DNA of 64,000 nt from Vibrio vulnificus NBRC 15645 = ATCC 27562 (GCF_002224265.1 NZ_CP012881.1:1922001-1986000); one strand, 5' to 3'; positions 21,101-29,993 are shown, counted from the stretch's first letter. Notes: a model not told the origin generated them from the letters alone. Made by a program: numbers and translations.

Positions 21101-21127
21101 AAAAGGGTGACTTAATGTCACCCTTTA
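21101..21127. terminator. Bidirectional terminator between the dehydrogenase gene and ridA
   Basis: 10-bp stem AAAGGGTGAC / GTCACCCTTT, 5-nt loop. The T-run is better on the - strand (TTTTT after the stem), so it mainly serves ridA. Confidence 0.8.
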
Positions 21128-21146
21128 AAATCGGTTGGATTGGCGA

Positions 21147-21536
21147 TTATTTACGAACCGCGATCGCTTCGATTTCGATGCCCACGTCTTTTGGTAGACG
21201 AGCCACTTCCACACATGAACGTGCAGGGTAGTGCGCGACGTTGTGCTCGTCGAAGAAGTTACCATACACTTCATTTACTGTGCCAAAATCGTTGAGATCT
21301 TTAACGAATACCGTCATTTTCACGATGTCGCCTACCGTCAAGCCAGAGGCTTCTACCACCGCTTTGACGTTGTCGAGTGATTGGCGAGCTTGCGCTGCGA
21401 TGTCTGCTGGCACTTCGCCTGTTGCTGGGTTTACTGGGATTTGGCCAGAGGTCAGTACCATATTGCCTAGGTCTACGCCTTGGATGTATGGGCCGATTGC
21501 AGCAGGTGCTGAGTCTGTATGAAGTACTTTAGTCAT
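21147..21536 (-). CDS. ridA: 2-iminobutanoate/2-iminopropanoate deaminase RidA
   Basis: Hydrolyses reactive enamine/imine intermediates released by PLP enzymes such as threonine dehydratase. The protein has 129 residues from the ATG at 21536; an upstream in-frame start at 21569 would add an unconserved 11-residue tail, while MTKVLHTDSAP is the family start. The family features VLTSGQIPVNP and the C-terminal RSCVEVARLPKDVGIEIEAIAV, with the conserved Arg and Glu, are present. It lies downstream of pyrI as in E. coli, but a strong terminator separates them, so it has its own promoter. Confidence 0.96.
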   Translation of the reverse strand: MTKVLHTDSAPAAIGPYIQGVDLGNMVLTSGQIPVNPATGEVPADIAAQARQSLDNVKAVVEASGLTVGDIVKMTVFVKDLNDFGTVNEVYGNFFDEHNVAHYPARSCVEVARLPKDVGIEIEAIAVRK

Positions 21537-21607
21537 TATTATGTTCCGTCTTGATTGCAAGGAAAACAAAGAGCGTTCAGTGTGCCGTGAAAGAAATGAT
21601 TGGTAAA

Positions 21608-21636
21608 GAAAAAATCCCCGCTAGGTAGGCGGGGAT
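21608..21636 (-). terminator. Terminator of the pyrBI operon
   Basis: On the - strand: stem ATCCCCGC / GCGGGGAT with a 7-nt loop followed by six T. Confidence 0.88.
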
Positions 21637-21644
21637 CGTATCGA

Positions 21645-22106
21645 TTAACGCTCAGTGACGATCTCTCGGGAGAAGACTTTTTCACAATATTTACACTTCA
21701 AACGTACGTCGCCTTTTTTCTCAAACACGCGAAAGTTACTCGCAACTGGCTCATTGTGCGTAATGCAGTTGGTGTTTGGGCATTCAAACACATCACTGAC
21801 AAACTCAGGCAGCTCCAACGCGAGCTTCTTCACCACTTGGTAATCTTCAATTTGATTGACGGTGGCGTGAGGCGCGTAAAGGGCCAATTTGCTCGCTTGC
21901 TCTTCGTTGATAAACACGTTTTCAATCTTGAGCAAATCTTTGTTACCCAGAGCGGATGAAGGCAAATTTAAGCCAATGGTGACACGCTGCGATGAGTTGT
22001 GCATATCAAACAATTTGAGCACCTTGATGCCTACTTGTGCTGGAATGTGGTCGATCACTGTACCGTTTTTAATCGCTTCAACCTGCAATTTTGTCTCTTT
22101 GTTCAT
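21645..22106 (-). CDS. pyrI: Aspartate carbamoyltransferase regulatory chain PyrI
   Basis: Allosteric subunit of ATCase; binds CTP/UTP (inhibitors) and ATP (activator). The 153-residue length equals E. coli PyrI. The C-terminal zinc domain shows the four cysteines as CPNTNC and KCKYC, which hold the contact to the catalytic trimer. It lies 14 nt after pyrB in the same transcript, so the c6r6 enzyme is made from one mRNA under the leader control described upstream. Confidence 0.98.
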   Translation of the reverse strand: MNKETKLQVEAIKNGTVIDHIPAQVGIKVLKLFDMHNSSQRVTIGLNLPSSALGNKDLLKIENVFINEEQASKLALYAPHATVNQIEDYQVVKKLALELPEFVSDVFECPNTNCITHNEPVASNFRVFEKKGDVRLKCKYCEKVFSREIVTER

Positions 22107-22120
22107 CTTGATTCTCCTAC

Positions 22121-23050
22121 TTACAGTGATTCGTTCAGTACCAGTGCCAACAAGGCTTCACGGGCGTAAACGCCGTTTCCTGCTTGCTGGAAGTAGTAAG
22201 CGTGCGGTGTTTTGTCGACGTCAGTGGTGATTTCATCCACACGTGGCAGTGGATGCAGCACTTTGAGGTTCTCACGTGCGCCTTCCAATAGCGCTGCGGT
22301 GAGGATGTAGGCCGACTTAATGTGCGCGTATTCCGATTCATCGAAACGCTCTTTTTGTACGCGCGTCATGTAGAGAATGTCCAGCTCAGGGATCACGGTT
22401 TCCATGTCGGTGTGCAGACTGTAGCTGATGCCAGCTTCATCCAGATCTTCAAGAATGTAATCTGGCATCGCCAACGCATCCGGAGCCACAAAGAAGAAGC
22501 GGATGTTGCTGAATTTTGCCAAGGCTTGAGTCAACGAGTGTACGGTGCGGCCGTATTTTAAGTCACCGACAAACGCCACATTCAAGTTGTCCAAACGACC
22601 TTGCGTTTCGGAGATGGTGAACAGATCAAGCAGCGTTTGGGTTGGATGCTGGTTAGCACCATCACCGGCGTTGATCACCGGAACGCCGTTAGAAAATTCA
22701 GAAGCCAGACGCGCGGCCCCTTCTTGTGGGTGACGCATGACAAAAGCATCCACATAGTTTGAGATGACTTGCACGGAGTCAGACAGCGTTTCGCCTTTTT
22801 TTGCCAGCGAGGTGTTGCCACCATCGTCAAAACCAATGACATCGCCACCGATGCGTTGGATGGCCGTTTCAAACGACAAGCGAGTACGGGTGGAAGGCTC
22901 GAAGAAACAACTCGCGACGACCTTGTTCTTTATCAGTTCTGGGTTTGGCTCTGCTTTTAACTGACCTGCCGTTTTGACAATCAATTCCAGCTCAGCGCGG
23001 CTAAGCTCTGGAATGGAGATAATGTGCTTCTTATAAAGCGAGTTTGTCAT
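22121..23050 (-). CDS. pyrB: Aspartate carbamoyltransferase catalytic chain PyrB
   Basis: Catalyses carbamoyl phosphate + aspartate to carbamoyl aspartate, the first committed step of pyrimidine synthesis. Carbamoyl-phosphate binding motif [11 protein letters not shown] is at about 53-63 and HPLPRVDEI binds near the C-terminus; length 309 (E. coli 311). The ATG at 23050 lies just after the attenuator. Its paralogue argF lies immediately upstream on the same strand, so two enzymes that compete for carbamoyl phosphate are neighbours. Confidence 0.98.
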   Translation of the reverse strand: MTNSLYKKHIISIPELSRAELELIVKTAGQLKAEPNPELIKNKVVASCFFEPSTRTRLSFETAIQRIGGDVIGFDDGGNTSLAKKGETLSDSVQVISNYVDAFVMRHPQEGAARLASEFSNGVPVINAGDGANQHPTQTLLDLFTISETQGRLDNLNVAFVGDLKYGRTVHSLTQALAKFSNIRFFFVAPDALAMPDYILEDLDEAGISYSLHTDMETVIPELDILYMTRVQKERFDESEYAHIKSAYILTAALLEGARENLKVLHPLPRVDEITTDVDKTPHAYYFQQAGNGVYAREALLALVLNESL

Positions 23051-23080
23051 AATCGTCTTCCCTATCTGAATGTTTCAGGC

Positions 23081-23109
23081 ATAAAAAAGCCCCCCATTAC
23101 GGGAGGCTT
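23081..23109 (-). terminator. pyrBI attenuator
   Basis: On the - strand: stem GCCTCCC / GGGGGGC (one G-T pair, loop of 5, extendable by AA/TT) followed by six T, about 30 nt before the pyrB ATG. The PyrL stop codon lies directly at the base of the stem, so a ribosome that keeps up with polymerase would block the hairpin. This matches the UTP-controlled attenuation of enteric pyrBI. Confidence 0.85.
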
Positions 23110-23210
23110 CAAAATTCTATTGGTTGAACAAATACAATGGCAGAAGAAACGACGCCATGCAGGTGGGATTGCGTACCTGCTCGTCGTGTTTTGTTACTGC
23201 GATGATCCAT
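23109..23210 (-). CDS. pyrL: pyrBI leader peptide PyrL (candidate)
   Basis: A 33-codon frame from ATG at 23210 to TGA at 23109-23111, beginning MDHRSNKTRRAG and ending VFVQPIEF. It starts 27 nt after the predicted transcription start and ends at the attenuator stem, as a leader peptide must. GAGGG lies upstream at a somewhat long distance (about 14 nt). The last half of the mRNA is U-rich (stretch around 23125-23150), suited to UTP-dependent polymerase pausing. A shorter overlapping frame (MASFLLPLYLFNQ) is an alternative. Confidence 0.55.
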   Translation of the reverse strand: MDHRSNKTRRAGTQSHLHGVVSSAIVFVQPIEF

Positions 23211-23231
23211 TGTTATTTACCAACCCTCGGA

Positions 23232-23272
23232 CAAATTGCCGAGCATTATACGCATAAGAAAAGCGAGCGCAA
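23232..23272 (-). promoter_or_regulatory. pyrBI promoter with AATTTG initial transcribed sequence
   Basis: On the - strand: -35 TTGCGC (23267-23272), 16-bp spacer, -10 TATAAT (23245-23250). Seven nt further the transcript would begin AATTTG (23237-23232). In E. coli pyrBI the same AATTTG start allows UTP-sensitive slippage (AAUUU with extra U), which lowers expression when UTP is high. A GC-rich discriminator (GCTCGG) follows the -10. Confidence 0.75.
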
Positions 23273-23273
23273 G

Positions 23274-23308
23274 CGATTACATCAAGCTTTAGGTCTGAAA
23301 TGTAATCG
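23274..23308 (-). terminator. Inverted repeat after argF
   Basis: Perfect 9-bp inverted repeat CGATTACAT / ATGTAATCG with a 17-nt loop, starting 2 nt beyond the argF stop and ending just before the pyrBI -35. No T-run follows directly, so it is a weak terminator candidate or an operator. Confidence 0.4.
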
Positions 23309-23309
23309 A

Positions 23310-24314
23310 TTAACTGCCTAAAGTTGCAACCATCACGGCTTTGATGGTGTGCATGCGATTTTCGGCTTCATCAAATACAATCGAGTGCTCAGATTCAAAC
23401 ACCTCTTCGGTTACTTCCAAGCCTTTCATACCAAACTTGTCGGCCACTTGTTTGCCAATGGTGGTTTCGTCGTTGTGGAAAGCAGGTAGGCAATGCATAA
23501 ATTTGACATTCGGATTGCCAGTTTGCTTGAGGACGTTCATATTGACTTGATAAGGCTTCATCAAGGCTACTCGCTCATCCCAAGCCTCGGGTGATTCCCC
23601 CATGGAGACCCAAACATCGGTATAGAGGAAATCACAGCCTTGTACCCCTTCAGCGACACTTTCGGTCAGAGTAATCTTGCCACCGGTTTGTTTGGCAATG
23701 GCTTGGCAGGCGGTCACGAGTTCTTCATCGGGCCAATAAGCTTGCGGGCCAACAAGGCGAACATCCATGCCCATTTTGGCAGCGCCCACCATCAACGAAT
23801 TGCCGACGTTATTTCGCGCATCACCAAGGTAGGCAAACTTGATCTCAGCAAGTGGTTTTCCTTGGCTGTGTTCAAGCATGGTCAGAAAGTCAGCAAGAAT
23901 TTGTGTAGGATGAAATTCGTCAGTTAAGCCGTTCCATACCGGAACACCAGCATAAGCGCCAAGTTCTTCGACGATCGCTTGGCCAAAGCCACGATATTGA
24001 ATGCCATCGTACATGCGACCCAACACTCGCGCAGTGTCTTTCATCGACTCTTTATCGCCGATTTGCGAGCCAGAAGGGCCGATATAGGTGACTTGTGCGC
24101 CTTGATCAAAGGCGGCGACTTCAAAAGCACATCGGGTACGAGTTGACGCTTTCTCAAAGATCAATGCAATGTTTTTGCCCAGTAGTTTCTTCTGCTCAGT
24201 GCCAGCGTATTTGGCTTTCTTAAGATCAGCAGACAGATCGATCAAAAACTGGATCTCTTTTGTCGAGAAGTCCAACAACTTGAGGAAGTTGCGATTCCGG
24301 AGATTAAATGCCAT
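23310..24314 (-). CDS. argF: Ornithine carbamoyltransferase
   Basis: Makes citrulline from ornithine and carbamoyl phosphate. The protein has 334 residues, with carbamoyl-phosphate motif [16 protein letters not shown] (about 56-71), and HCLPAFHN with the active-site Cys near 274. The anabolic enzyme is the likely assignment because ARG boxes lie 60 nt upstream, but the neighbouring arginine deiminase gene means it could also serve arginine breakdown; no separate catabolic arcB is seen here. A terminator isolates it from arcA. Confidence 0.95.
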   Translation of the reverse strand: MAFNLRNRNFLKLLDFSTKEIQFLIDLSADLKKAKYAGTEQKKLLGKNIALIFEKASTRTRCAFEVAAFDQGAQVTYIGPSGSQIGDKESMKDTARVLGRMYDGIQYRGFGQAIVEELGAYAGVPVWNGLTDEFHPTQILADFLTMLEHSQGKPLAEIKFAYLGDARNNVGNSLMVGAAKMGMDVRLVGPQAYWPDEELVTACQAIAKQTGGKITLTESVAEGVQGCDFLYTDVWVSMGESPEAWDERVALMKPYQVNMNVLKQTGNPNVKFMHCLPAFHNDETTIGKQVADKFGMKGLEVTEEVFESEHSIVFDEAENRMHTIKAVMVATLGS

Positions 24315-24374
24315 GACTCGTTCCTTATTTATCCATCGTCATGGCGCTAGTAAAACATAGAAATGCTACTTTTG

Positions 24375-24406
24375 TGAATAATTATTTTAAATTTGAGAAT
24401 AAAAAA
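24375..24406 (-). promoter_or_regulatory. ARG box(es) upstream of argF
   Basis: TGAATAATTATTTT at 24375-24388 matches the ArgR consensus TGAATAATTATTCA at 12 of 14 positions; a weaker match follows at about 24393-24406. Tandem boxes of this kind bind hexameric ArgR with arginine. The position just upstream of the argF start fits repression. Confidence 0.75.
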
Positions 24407-24431
24407 GCCAAGTTCAAAAGTTGGCTTTAGT
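24402..24431 (-). terminator. Terminator of arcA
   Basis: On the - strand: stem AAAGCCAA / TTGGCTTT (loop about 11) followed by a T-run, 20 nt beyond the arcA stop. Its far edge touches the ARG box region of argF. Confidence 0.8.
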
Positions 24432-24449
24432 GAGAACATGAGCACGAAG

Positions 24450-25670
24450 TTAGATATCATCACGCTCAATCGGGCAACTCATGCAGCGTGCACCACCACG
24501 GCCACGGCCTAATTCATTCCCCGGAATAGTGAGCACTTCAATGCCCGCTTTATCGTATTTCTCATTGGTGTAGACGTTTCGTTCATAACCAATCACCACG
24601 CCTGGTTTCACGGTTAACACGTTATTGGCATCGTTCCACTGTTCACGTTCTGCCTCATAACTATCACCACCAGTGGTAATGATATTGAGGTGATTCAAGC
24701 CCAGTGCACGTTCAATGGCGTGCAAATAGTTATGCAACGCTTCTACGTGCATCTCGCCATTGCCTTTTGGCGTTAAGCGCCAAGTGTGCAGATCTTTACG
24801 CATGATCTCTGGATAAACAGAAAAAGTATCAACATCCATGTGCGTCATTACCGTATCTAAGTGCATGCACGAACGATGTTTTGGCAGCTCAATGGCGATC
24901 ACTTCCTTTGCTTGGCCATGTTTAAACAGGTTAGCTGCTAAATTTTCCACCCCTTGTGGTGTGGTGCGCTCTGACATGCCAATCAGCACAGCGCCTTTAC
25001 CTATCACTAATACATCGCCCCCTTCAATGTTGGCGTTGTCGTAATGCAGGTCTTCGTTGCCAAAGTATTTGATGAAATCTTGCCCCGCGAAGATGGGGTG
25101 CCACTGATAAATTGCCCGCAAATGGTTGGTCTCACGTTGACGTGCGGGTTTCATCATTGGATTGAGCGATACACCGCCATAAACCCAACATGACGTATCA
25201 CGGGTAAAGAGGTGGTTCGGGAGCGGTTCAATCACGAAGTCTAATGGCTGCTTCATGCGCGGCAGCATAGAGGCCGATTGAATGGGTAATTCAGAGTAAG
25301 CCAGACCACCCAGCAAAATAGTTGCAAGGTGTTCATTGTCCATCTCCGAAAGGTAACGGCGTAAGTCGCGCGCAAAAATCGGGCCGTAGCGAAAATCGGA
25401 GATTTGAACATCTAACAGCCATTGCTTAGCTTCAGGCACGGCGAGAGTATCCACCATCAAATCGTGCAGAAGTAGCACCTCAACACCTTGTTGGCGCAAC
25501 GTATCGGCAAACGCATCGTGCTCTTTACCTGCCGCTTCAACCAGTAAGACATCGTCAAACAGCAGTTCATGACAATTTGAAGGGGTAAGGTGGGTTAGGG
25601 CTCTTTCTGGTCGATTAAGAAGGACTCGGCGCAACTGACCGACTTCAGAACCTACATACAACTTACTCAT
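24450..25670 (-). CDS. arcA: Arginine deiminase
   Basis: Converts arginine to citrulline and ammonia, first step of the ADI pathway; note that the symbol is shared with the unrelated redox regulator. The protein has 406 residues, the usual length. The active-site Cys is in GGARCMSCP at the C-terminus, and the conserved FTRDTSCWV and [10 protein letters not shown] stretches are present. The rest of a classical ADI operon (carbamate kinase arcC, antiporter arcD) is absent from the window. Upstream lies a 564-bp region with candidate ArgR sites. Confidence 0.96.
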   Translation of the reverse strand: MSKLYVGSEVGQLRRVLLNRPERALTHLTPSNCHELLFDDVLLVEAAGKEHDAFADTLRQQGVEVLLLHDLMVDTLAVPEAKQWLLDVQISDFRYGPIFARDLRRYLSEMDNEHLATILLGGLAYSELPIQSASMLPRMKQPLDFVIEPLPNHLFTRDTSCWVYGGVSLNPMMKPARQRETNHLRAIYQWHPIFAGQDFIKYFGNEDLHYDNANIEGGDVLVIGKGAVLIGMSERTTPQGVENLAANLFKHGQAKEVIAIELPKHRSCMHLDTVMTHMDVDTFSVYPEIMRKDLHTWRLTPKGNGEMHVEALHNYLHAIERALGLNHLNIITTGGDSYEAEREQWNDANNVLTVKPGVVIGYERNVYTNEKYDKAGIEVLTIPGNELGRGRGGARCMSCPIERDDI

Positions 25671-26234
25671 TTTGCATCCTTACAGTTTATCCTGGCGCTA
25701 TTTATGACAATCTTTTGTATAAGATGCAAATCATATAACTTTGTTTAAGTTCGGTATTTTTGGTCATTTTTGGTTTTAAATTCCGAATTGATTGTTGTTC
25801 TTGGATGTTTGCTTTTCGGTTTGGTATTTAAAAAAAGCACGGTAGGATTGATTTTTTATGCGTAAACGGTGCTTTGCTTACTTTGAGTCATTTTGAATAA
25901 AACGTGACTTTTTATTCAAAAAACTGCATTTTATCGTTCAGCTTAGGCGTTATTCATGCTAGAAGCGCATTTGCTTACTGCATGAAGTGGCGCGATAAGG
26001 GCAATTCTATTTATCTATATTTCATCTTCTTGGCGTTAGGATGTTCTGAATATTAATAAATTGGCACTATTGTTAAAAATGTGTTGTTTTGTATTGTGGT
26101 GAAGGTCCATTTTTAGGTTAAGCAGCAAAAGATAGGTTGTATGTCGCTTTGTCGGTGGCTTTTCTGGGCGATCCATGCCATATTTCACCGCAACAAATAG
26201 ATCCAATTTAGAGTAACGATTCCGGAGCTAAAAC
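25671..26234. promoter_or_regulatory. 564-bp divergent control region arcA / rraB
   Basis: An AT-rich region between the divergent arcA and rraB. The main feature is a perfect 9-bp inverted repeat TGAATAAAA / TTTTATTCA (25894-25918). Read as ArgR sites it contains two 14-bp boxes, 25884-25897 (9 of 14 to consensus) and 25905-25918 (11 of 14), 7 bp apart, which is the usual tandem spacing. AAAGCAC / GTGCTTT (25834-25840, 25868-25874) is a further inverted repeat. No clear promoter or small ORF was found in the rest. Confidence 0.55.
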
Positions 26235-26657
26235 ATGTCTCACGAAGATGAATATCTATCAGTAGAAGAGTTAATTGAGATTCAAAAGGAAGAGACTCGC
26301 GATATTATCGCTGCTCTGCTTGAAGATGGCAGCGATCCTGAAGCACTGTATGAAATCGAGCACCACCTATTTGCTGAAGATTTCGACACCCTAGAAAAAG
26401 CGGTTGTTGAAGCATTTAAGATGGGCTTTGAAGTACTTGAAGCTGAAGAAACTGAAGACGAAGATGGCAATAAGCTGCTTTGTTGTGATGCAACCATGCA
26501 GTCGACCTTGGACGCTGAAACCATTGACGCTCAAGTAGAGAAGTTGGTTCATCTCGCTGAAAAATACGACATCATCTATGATGGTTGGGGCACTTACTAC
26601 GAAGGTGAAGATGCGCTATACCAAGATGACGACGAAGACGAAGACTTCGAAGACTAA
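26235..26657 (+). CDS. rraB: Ribonuclease E inhibitor RraB
   Basis: Protein regulator that binds the C-terminal half of RNase E and changes its activity and degradosome make-up. The protein has 140 residues, very acidic, ending in an Asp/Glu-rich tail ([11 protein letters not shown]). The start [19 protein letters not shown] and the later [13 protein letters not shown] region are typical. It occupies the same place next to ornithine carbamoyltransferase as in E. coli (argI-rraB), here with arcA inserted. Confidence 0.96.
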   Translation: MSHEDEYLSVEELIEIQKEETRDIIAALLEDGSDPEALYEIEHHLFAEDFDTLEKAVVEAFKMGFEVLEAEETEDEDGNKLLCCDATMQSTLDAETIDAQVEKLVHLAEKYDIIYDGWGTYYEGEDALYQDDDEDEDFED

Positions 26658-26666
26658 TAAAACAAG

Positions 26667-26690
26667 AGCCGGCGATTGCCGGCTTTTGTT
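26667..26690 (+). terminator. Terminator of rraB
   Basis: Perfect stem AGCCGGC / GCCGGCT, 4-nt loop, then TTTTG. Confidence 0.85.
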
Positions 26691-26812
26691 TGTGTTCCGT
26701 TTGCTCGCATAGCGTTGTTATTCATCTTGTTACACCCACACAGAGAACAGCACTCGCTCATTAGCAGGGTTGTGTATATAATGCAGCAAACTTGATCTAG
26801 CTCAATTATGAT

Positions 26813-27589
26813 ATGCAACTCTCACTCACTGGTTATTGGCAACTTTCCCCGCTTACCGATCTCTCTATTCCACAAGATGATCTCTGCTTTCCCGCGCCAC
26901 TGAGCGAGATTTTACCTGCTTCCCTCTCTGAGCAAGCCATTGCAGCGCAAGAATGGCACTTGATGCACGACATCGAAGTGGATGACAGTTTGCTGGCTTA
27001 TCCTGCGGTTGAGATGGTGCTTGCTGGAGTGGATTACCATGCCGAAGTGCGCTTAAACGGCATTGCTGTGTTTGATTGTGATAAAAGTCAGTTTGAGTAT
27101 CGCAAAGATATTCGTCCTTATCTGCAACATGGACGCAATCGCTTTGAAATTCTTTTTCTCGAAGAGGAAGAAGAATTGCTGTTTGAGGAAGACAGACTGG
27201 CATTGTGCGAGTTAGGGGCAAATGCCTATCAACCCAGTGATGGAAGAATGGGGATCTGGCGAGAGCCCTATTTGCAGTTTATCCGCCACGTTCGTCTTGA
27301 TCGCGTGACGACCGAGCAAATCTGGCACCATGGCGGTGGGTGCGAATTTAAAGTGGATCTCTACTATCAAACCTACGCATCAGGTTTGATTTCAGCCTCA
27401 GTTAAGTTTGATGGCCGCCGCTACAGTATTCCTTTGGATCTGCGCAGCGATCACGCCAGTGCGCTATTCCAAATTGACGCACCGAGCCAACAGCACGAAT
27501 ATCAATTAGAAATTGAACTTGATGGGCAGATCTTGAGCGCACCAGTTGCTCTCGATGAGGCAACTTCGGTTACCCACTTTATTCGCTAG
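26813..27589 (+). CDS. Orphan GH2-like galactose-binding-domain protein
   Basis: 258 residues with no signal peptide. Residues about 60-160 resemble the N-terminal jelly-roll of GH2 beta-mannosidases and beta-galactosidases: a strand with VDYHAEVRLNGIAVF, a PYLQHGRNRFEIL turn (the usual 'L..G.N.l' element) and GIWREPYLQF (the usual 'GIWR.V.L' element). There is no TIM barrel and no catalytic acid pair, so it is not expected to hydrolyse sugars; residues 160-258 may be a second beta sandwich. It is inserted between rraB and yjgM, where E. coli has nothing similar. Function unknown; carbohydrate binding is an inference. Confidence 0.7.
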   Translation: MQLSLTGYWQLSPLTDLSIPQDDLCFPAPLSEILPASLSEQAIAAQEWHLMHDIEVDDSLLAYPAVEMVLAGVDYHAEVRLNGIAVFDCDKSQFEYRKDIRPYLQHGRNRFEILFLEEEEELLFEEDRLALCELGANAYQPSDGRMGIWREPYLQFIRHVRLDRVTTEQIWHHGGGCEFKVDLYYQTYASGLISASVKFDGRRYSIPLDLRSDHASALFQIDAPSQQHEYQLEIELDGQILSAPVALDEATSVTHFIR

Positions 27590-27594
27590 TTGCC

Positions 27595-28089
27595 TTATAA
27601 ACGGCAAATCATCACCACTTCACAAGCGTCGTGTCCGGTTTGCCCGAGTGGCGCTTGCAGATGTTCAAATCCCAGCTTTTCATACAGGGCAATGGCTTCT
27701 TTCAAGCAGGCGGTCGTTTCTAGGTAACAGCGTTGATAACCCATCTTTTTCGCGGCGCTGCGGCTGAGCGAGACGATTTGCTTAGCCAAACCCTGCCCAC
27801 GGCAAATGGGTAAGAAGTACATTTTTTGTAATTCGCAAACGCCTTCGACCCCTGCTAGCGCGGCAAAGCCACCGCCACCGACGATCTTCCCTTGATGTTC
27901 TACCACCCAATAGGCGGCATTTGCTTGTGAGTAGATGCTAAAAAGATCATCTAGGGTTGGATCGGCAACACTGTAGCCTTTATCGGCGGTTAACCCATAC
28001 TCCGCCGAGACTTGACGAATCACATTGGCGATTGAGGCGTTGTCTTCAACGGTGATTGGGCGTAAGACAAAGTCCATTTTTTCTGACAT
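27595..28089 (-). CDS. yjgM: GNAT family N-acetyltransferase YjgM
   Basis: 164 residues with the GNAT fold: motif [20 protein letters not shown] (Arg/Gly acetyl-CoA loop, about 91-109) and motif [13 protein letters not shown]. The early stretch [22 protein letters not shown] and the GHDACEV end closely resemble E. coli YjgM, and its place between rraB and yjgN is the same. The acceptor substrate is uncertain. A second Met at position 5 is an alternative start. It converges with the GH2-like gene with 5 nt between the stops and no proper terminator. Confidence 0.88.
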   Translation of the reverse strand: MSEKMDFVLRPITVEDNASIANVIRQVSAEYGLTADKGYSVADPTLDDLFSIYSQANAAYWVVEHQGKIVGGGGFAALAGVEGVCELQKMYFLPICRGQGLAKQIVSLSRSAAKKMGYQRCYLETTACLKEAIALYEKLGFEHLQAPLGQTGHDACEVVMICRL

Positions 28090-28135
28090 AAGACCATTCG
28101 TATTTCAAATTATGATGGCCAAAACTATAGAGTCA

Positions 28136-28546
28136 CTACACGGTTGGGTGCAAACAAAAACTGTGCGAATCGAGTGTTTGTTTTGCCGCGCTGTGGCGCA
28201 ACCAAACCTTCTCGTGGAAGTAGTACACCACGGTGTTTATCGACGGCTCGAGTAATGCCATCACCCCACCGACAAATGCATCACCCGTCAACAAGTAAAC
28301 CACGCTAAATGCCACGCTGAAATGTACGGTAGCAAAACTGGCGGTCTTGATTTTCGTCATCCACTGACGCGCTTTGAGCGCTGGCACGGTGGACCATGCT
28401 TTTTCATGGAAGTAAAACGCAATGGTATTGACCGCCGGTTCAATCATCGCAATCAAACTGCCGATGAGGATATCGCCTGTTAAGACGTAGGCGACAGTGA
28501 AAGCGACCGTAAAATGAAGCGCTGCAAAGGTAATGGTCTTTTTCAT
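28136..28546 (-). CDS. Tandem DUF2061 membrane protein
   Basis: 136 residues from the ATG at 28546 (GAGAT upstream; longer starts at 28561 and 28600 are less likely). It contains two copies of a DUF2061 unit, each with two membrane helices: copy one has FTVAYVLTGDILIGSLIAMIEP and copy two has FSVVYLLTGDAFVGGVMALLEP, each followed by NT(I/V)(A/V)(F/Y)YFHEK.W. The near-identical NTxxxYFHEKxW ends show an internal duplication. Small inner-membrane protein of unknown function, 46 nt upstream of yjgM and probably cotranscribed with it. Confidence 0.82.
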   Translation of the reverse strand: MKKTITFAALHFTVAFTVAYVLTGDILIGSLIAMIEPAVNTIAFYFHEKAWSTVPALKARQWMTKIKTASFATVHFSVAFSVVYLLTGDAFVGGVMALLEPSINTVVYYFHEKVWLRHSAAKQTLDSHSFCLHPTV

Positions 28547-28820
28547 AATCTTATCTCTCATGATGCGTTTGGCTCGTTTTGCCACTGGTGACAGTATCAT
28601 GGGAAAAGCATGAAAGTTAAAGTCGATTGAATTTATTATTTCAATAGTTAAATGCTATTAATTGTGTTTATTGATTGATTTATATAAATAATCAGTTGAT
28701 AAAATAAACCCTTGTCACTGAATGTATTTCGGACGTTCGGTTAAAATTACACGCTTTTTATAAAGTTAATGTTTGATTAATCAATAATAAATCGAAAAAA
28801 CAACGTCAGGATAAAAATGA

Positions 28821-29993
28821 ATGGACACTAAGCACATCACGAACTCAATTCAATTTAAAGGCCAAGGAGGGGAGTTCTTTGGTATCTGGATCGTCAACAT
28901 CTTATTGTCGGTGATCACGCTAGGTATTTACTCTGCTTGGGCCAAGGTTCGCACCAAGCGCTACTTTTATGGCAACACCTTCATCGCGGGTGATAACTTC
29001 GAATACCACGCGCAACCGATGCAACTTCTCAAAGGGCGCTTGGTGGCGCTCGCTCTAGTGCTGATTTGGGTGGTAGCAAACTCATTTTTTCCATTAGCAT
29101 CGTTGGTGTTGTTTGCGCTGTTCTATGTGGCGCTCCCTTGGCTTCTCTGGAGCAACGCCCGATTTGATTCTGCGATGACCAGTTACCGAAATGTCCACTT
29201 TGCTTTTAATGGCTCGTTGAAAGAGGCTTATATGTCGATACTAGGTCGCGGTCTGGCATCGTTGCTTATTATCGCGATTTACATCGCTATTGTGGTGGCT
29301 TCAGCCAATGCGTCCGCGATGGTAGCCACATTATTGGGTTTTGGTACCTTGGTACTGATGTTTGTTTTGTACGCTTGGGTCGTCGCGGGTATTCATCAAT
29401 ATTTTGCCTCGGGTTATCAGTATGGGGATTGGAAGTTTGTCGCTAAGATTGAAACGGGCTTCTTCTTGAAAACGTACTGTAAAGCGATGTTGATTGGTTT
29501 CTTAACCGCAGTGGCTTTTATGATTGTGATGGGCACGTTTGTGTTGGGCTCTGACATTATGAATATCTTTGCTGGCGAAGTGGACCTGCTGGAAGGGAAA
29601 GGGGATTTTGCGTATGTGGTGCTGACTTATCTGGTGACGATTACGATGTCACTGGGCATCACCGCCTATACCACGACTCGTATCCGCAATTATGTTTTCT
29701 CGAGACTGACCGCAACGGCAGAAACTCAGTTGGAGACGGAGTTTCGTTTTGCGTCAACCTTTGGTGCTTGGGATTACATGAGTTTGATTGTCACCAACTT
29801 CCTGTTGCAAGTGATCACGCTTGGCTTGGCTCGTCCTTGGGTGATGGTGCGCACCTCTCGCTACGTCGCTAGCCATACTGGTGTCATTGGCGATATGGAT
29901 ACGCTGAAAGCAACCGATCAAGATTCTGCGGTGAAGAACGCCATCAGTGATGAAGTGGCGCAAGCGTTTGATCTTGGTCTCAGTATCAGCTAA
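28821..29993 (+). CDS. yjgN: DUF898 (YjgN family) inner-membrane protein
   Basis: 390 residues with many membrane helices. It carries an internal repeat: residues about 12-50 (FFGIWIVNILLSVITLGIY.AWAKVRTKRY) and about 310-350 (YMSLIVTNFLLQVITLGLARPWVMVRTSRY). The repeat supports duplication within the family. E. coli yjgN lies in the same place before valS; no biochemical role is known. AGGA at 28808 serves the ATG at 28821. The gene overlaps the next one by one base (TAATG), so the two products are made together. Confidence 0.88.
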   Translation: MDTKHITNSIQFKGQGGEFFGIWIVNILLSVITLGIYSAWAKVRTKRYFYGNTFIAGDNFEYHAQPMQLLKGRLVALALVLIWVVANSFFPLASLVLFALFYVALPWLLWSNARFDSAMTSYRNVHFAFNGSLKEAYMSILGRGLASLLIIAIYIAIVVASANASAMVATLLGFGTLVLMFVLYAWVVAGIHQYFASGYQYGDWKFVAKIETGFFLKTYCKAMLIGFLTAVAFMIVMGTFVLGSDIMNIFAGEVDLLEGKGDFAYVVLTYLVTITMSLGITAYTTTRIRNYVFSRLTATAETQLETEFRFASTFGAWDYMSLIVTNFLLQVITLGLARPWVMVRTSRYVASHTGVIGDMDTLKATDQDSAVKNAISDEVAQAFDLGLSIS

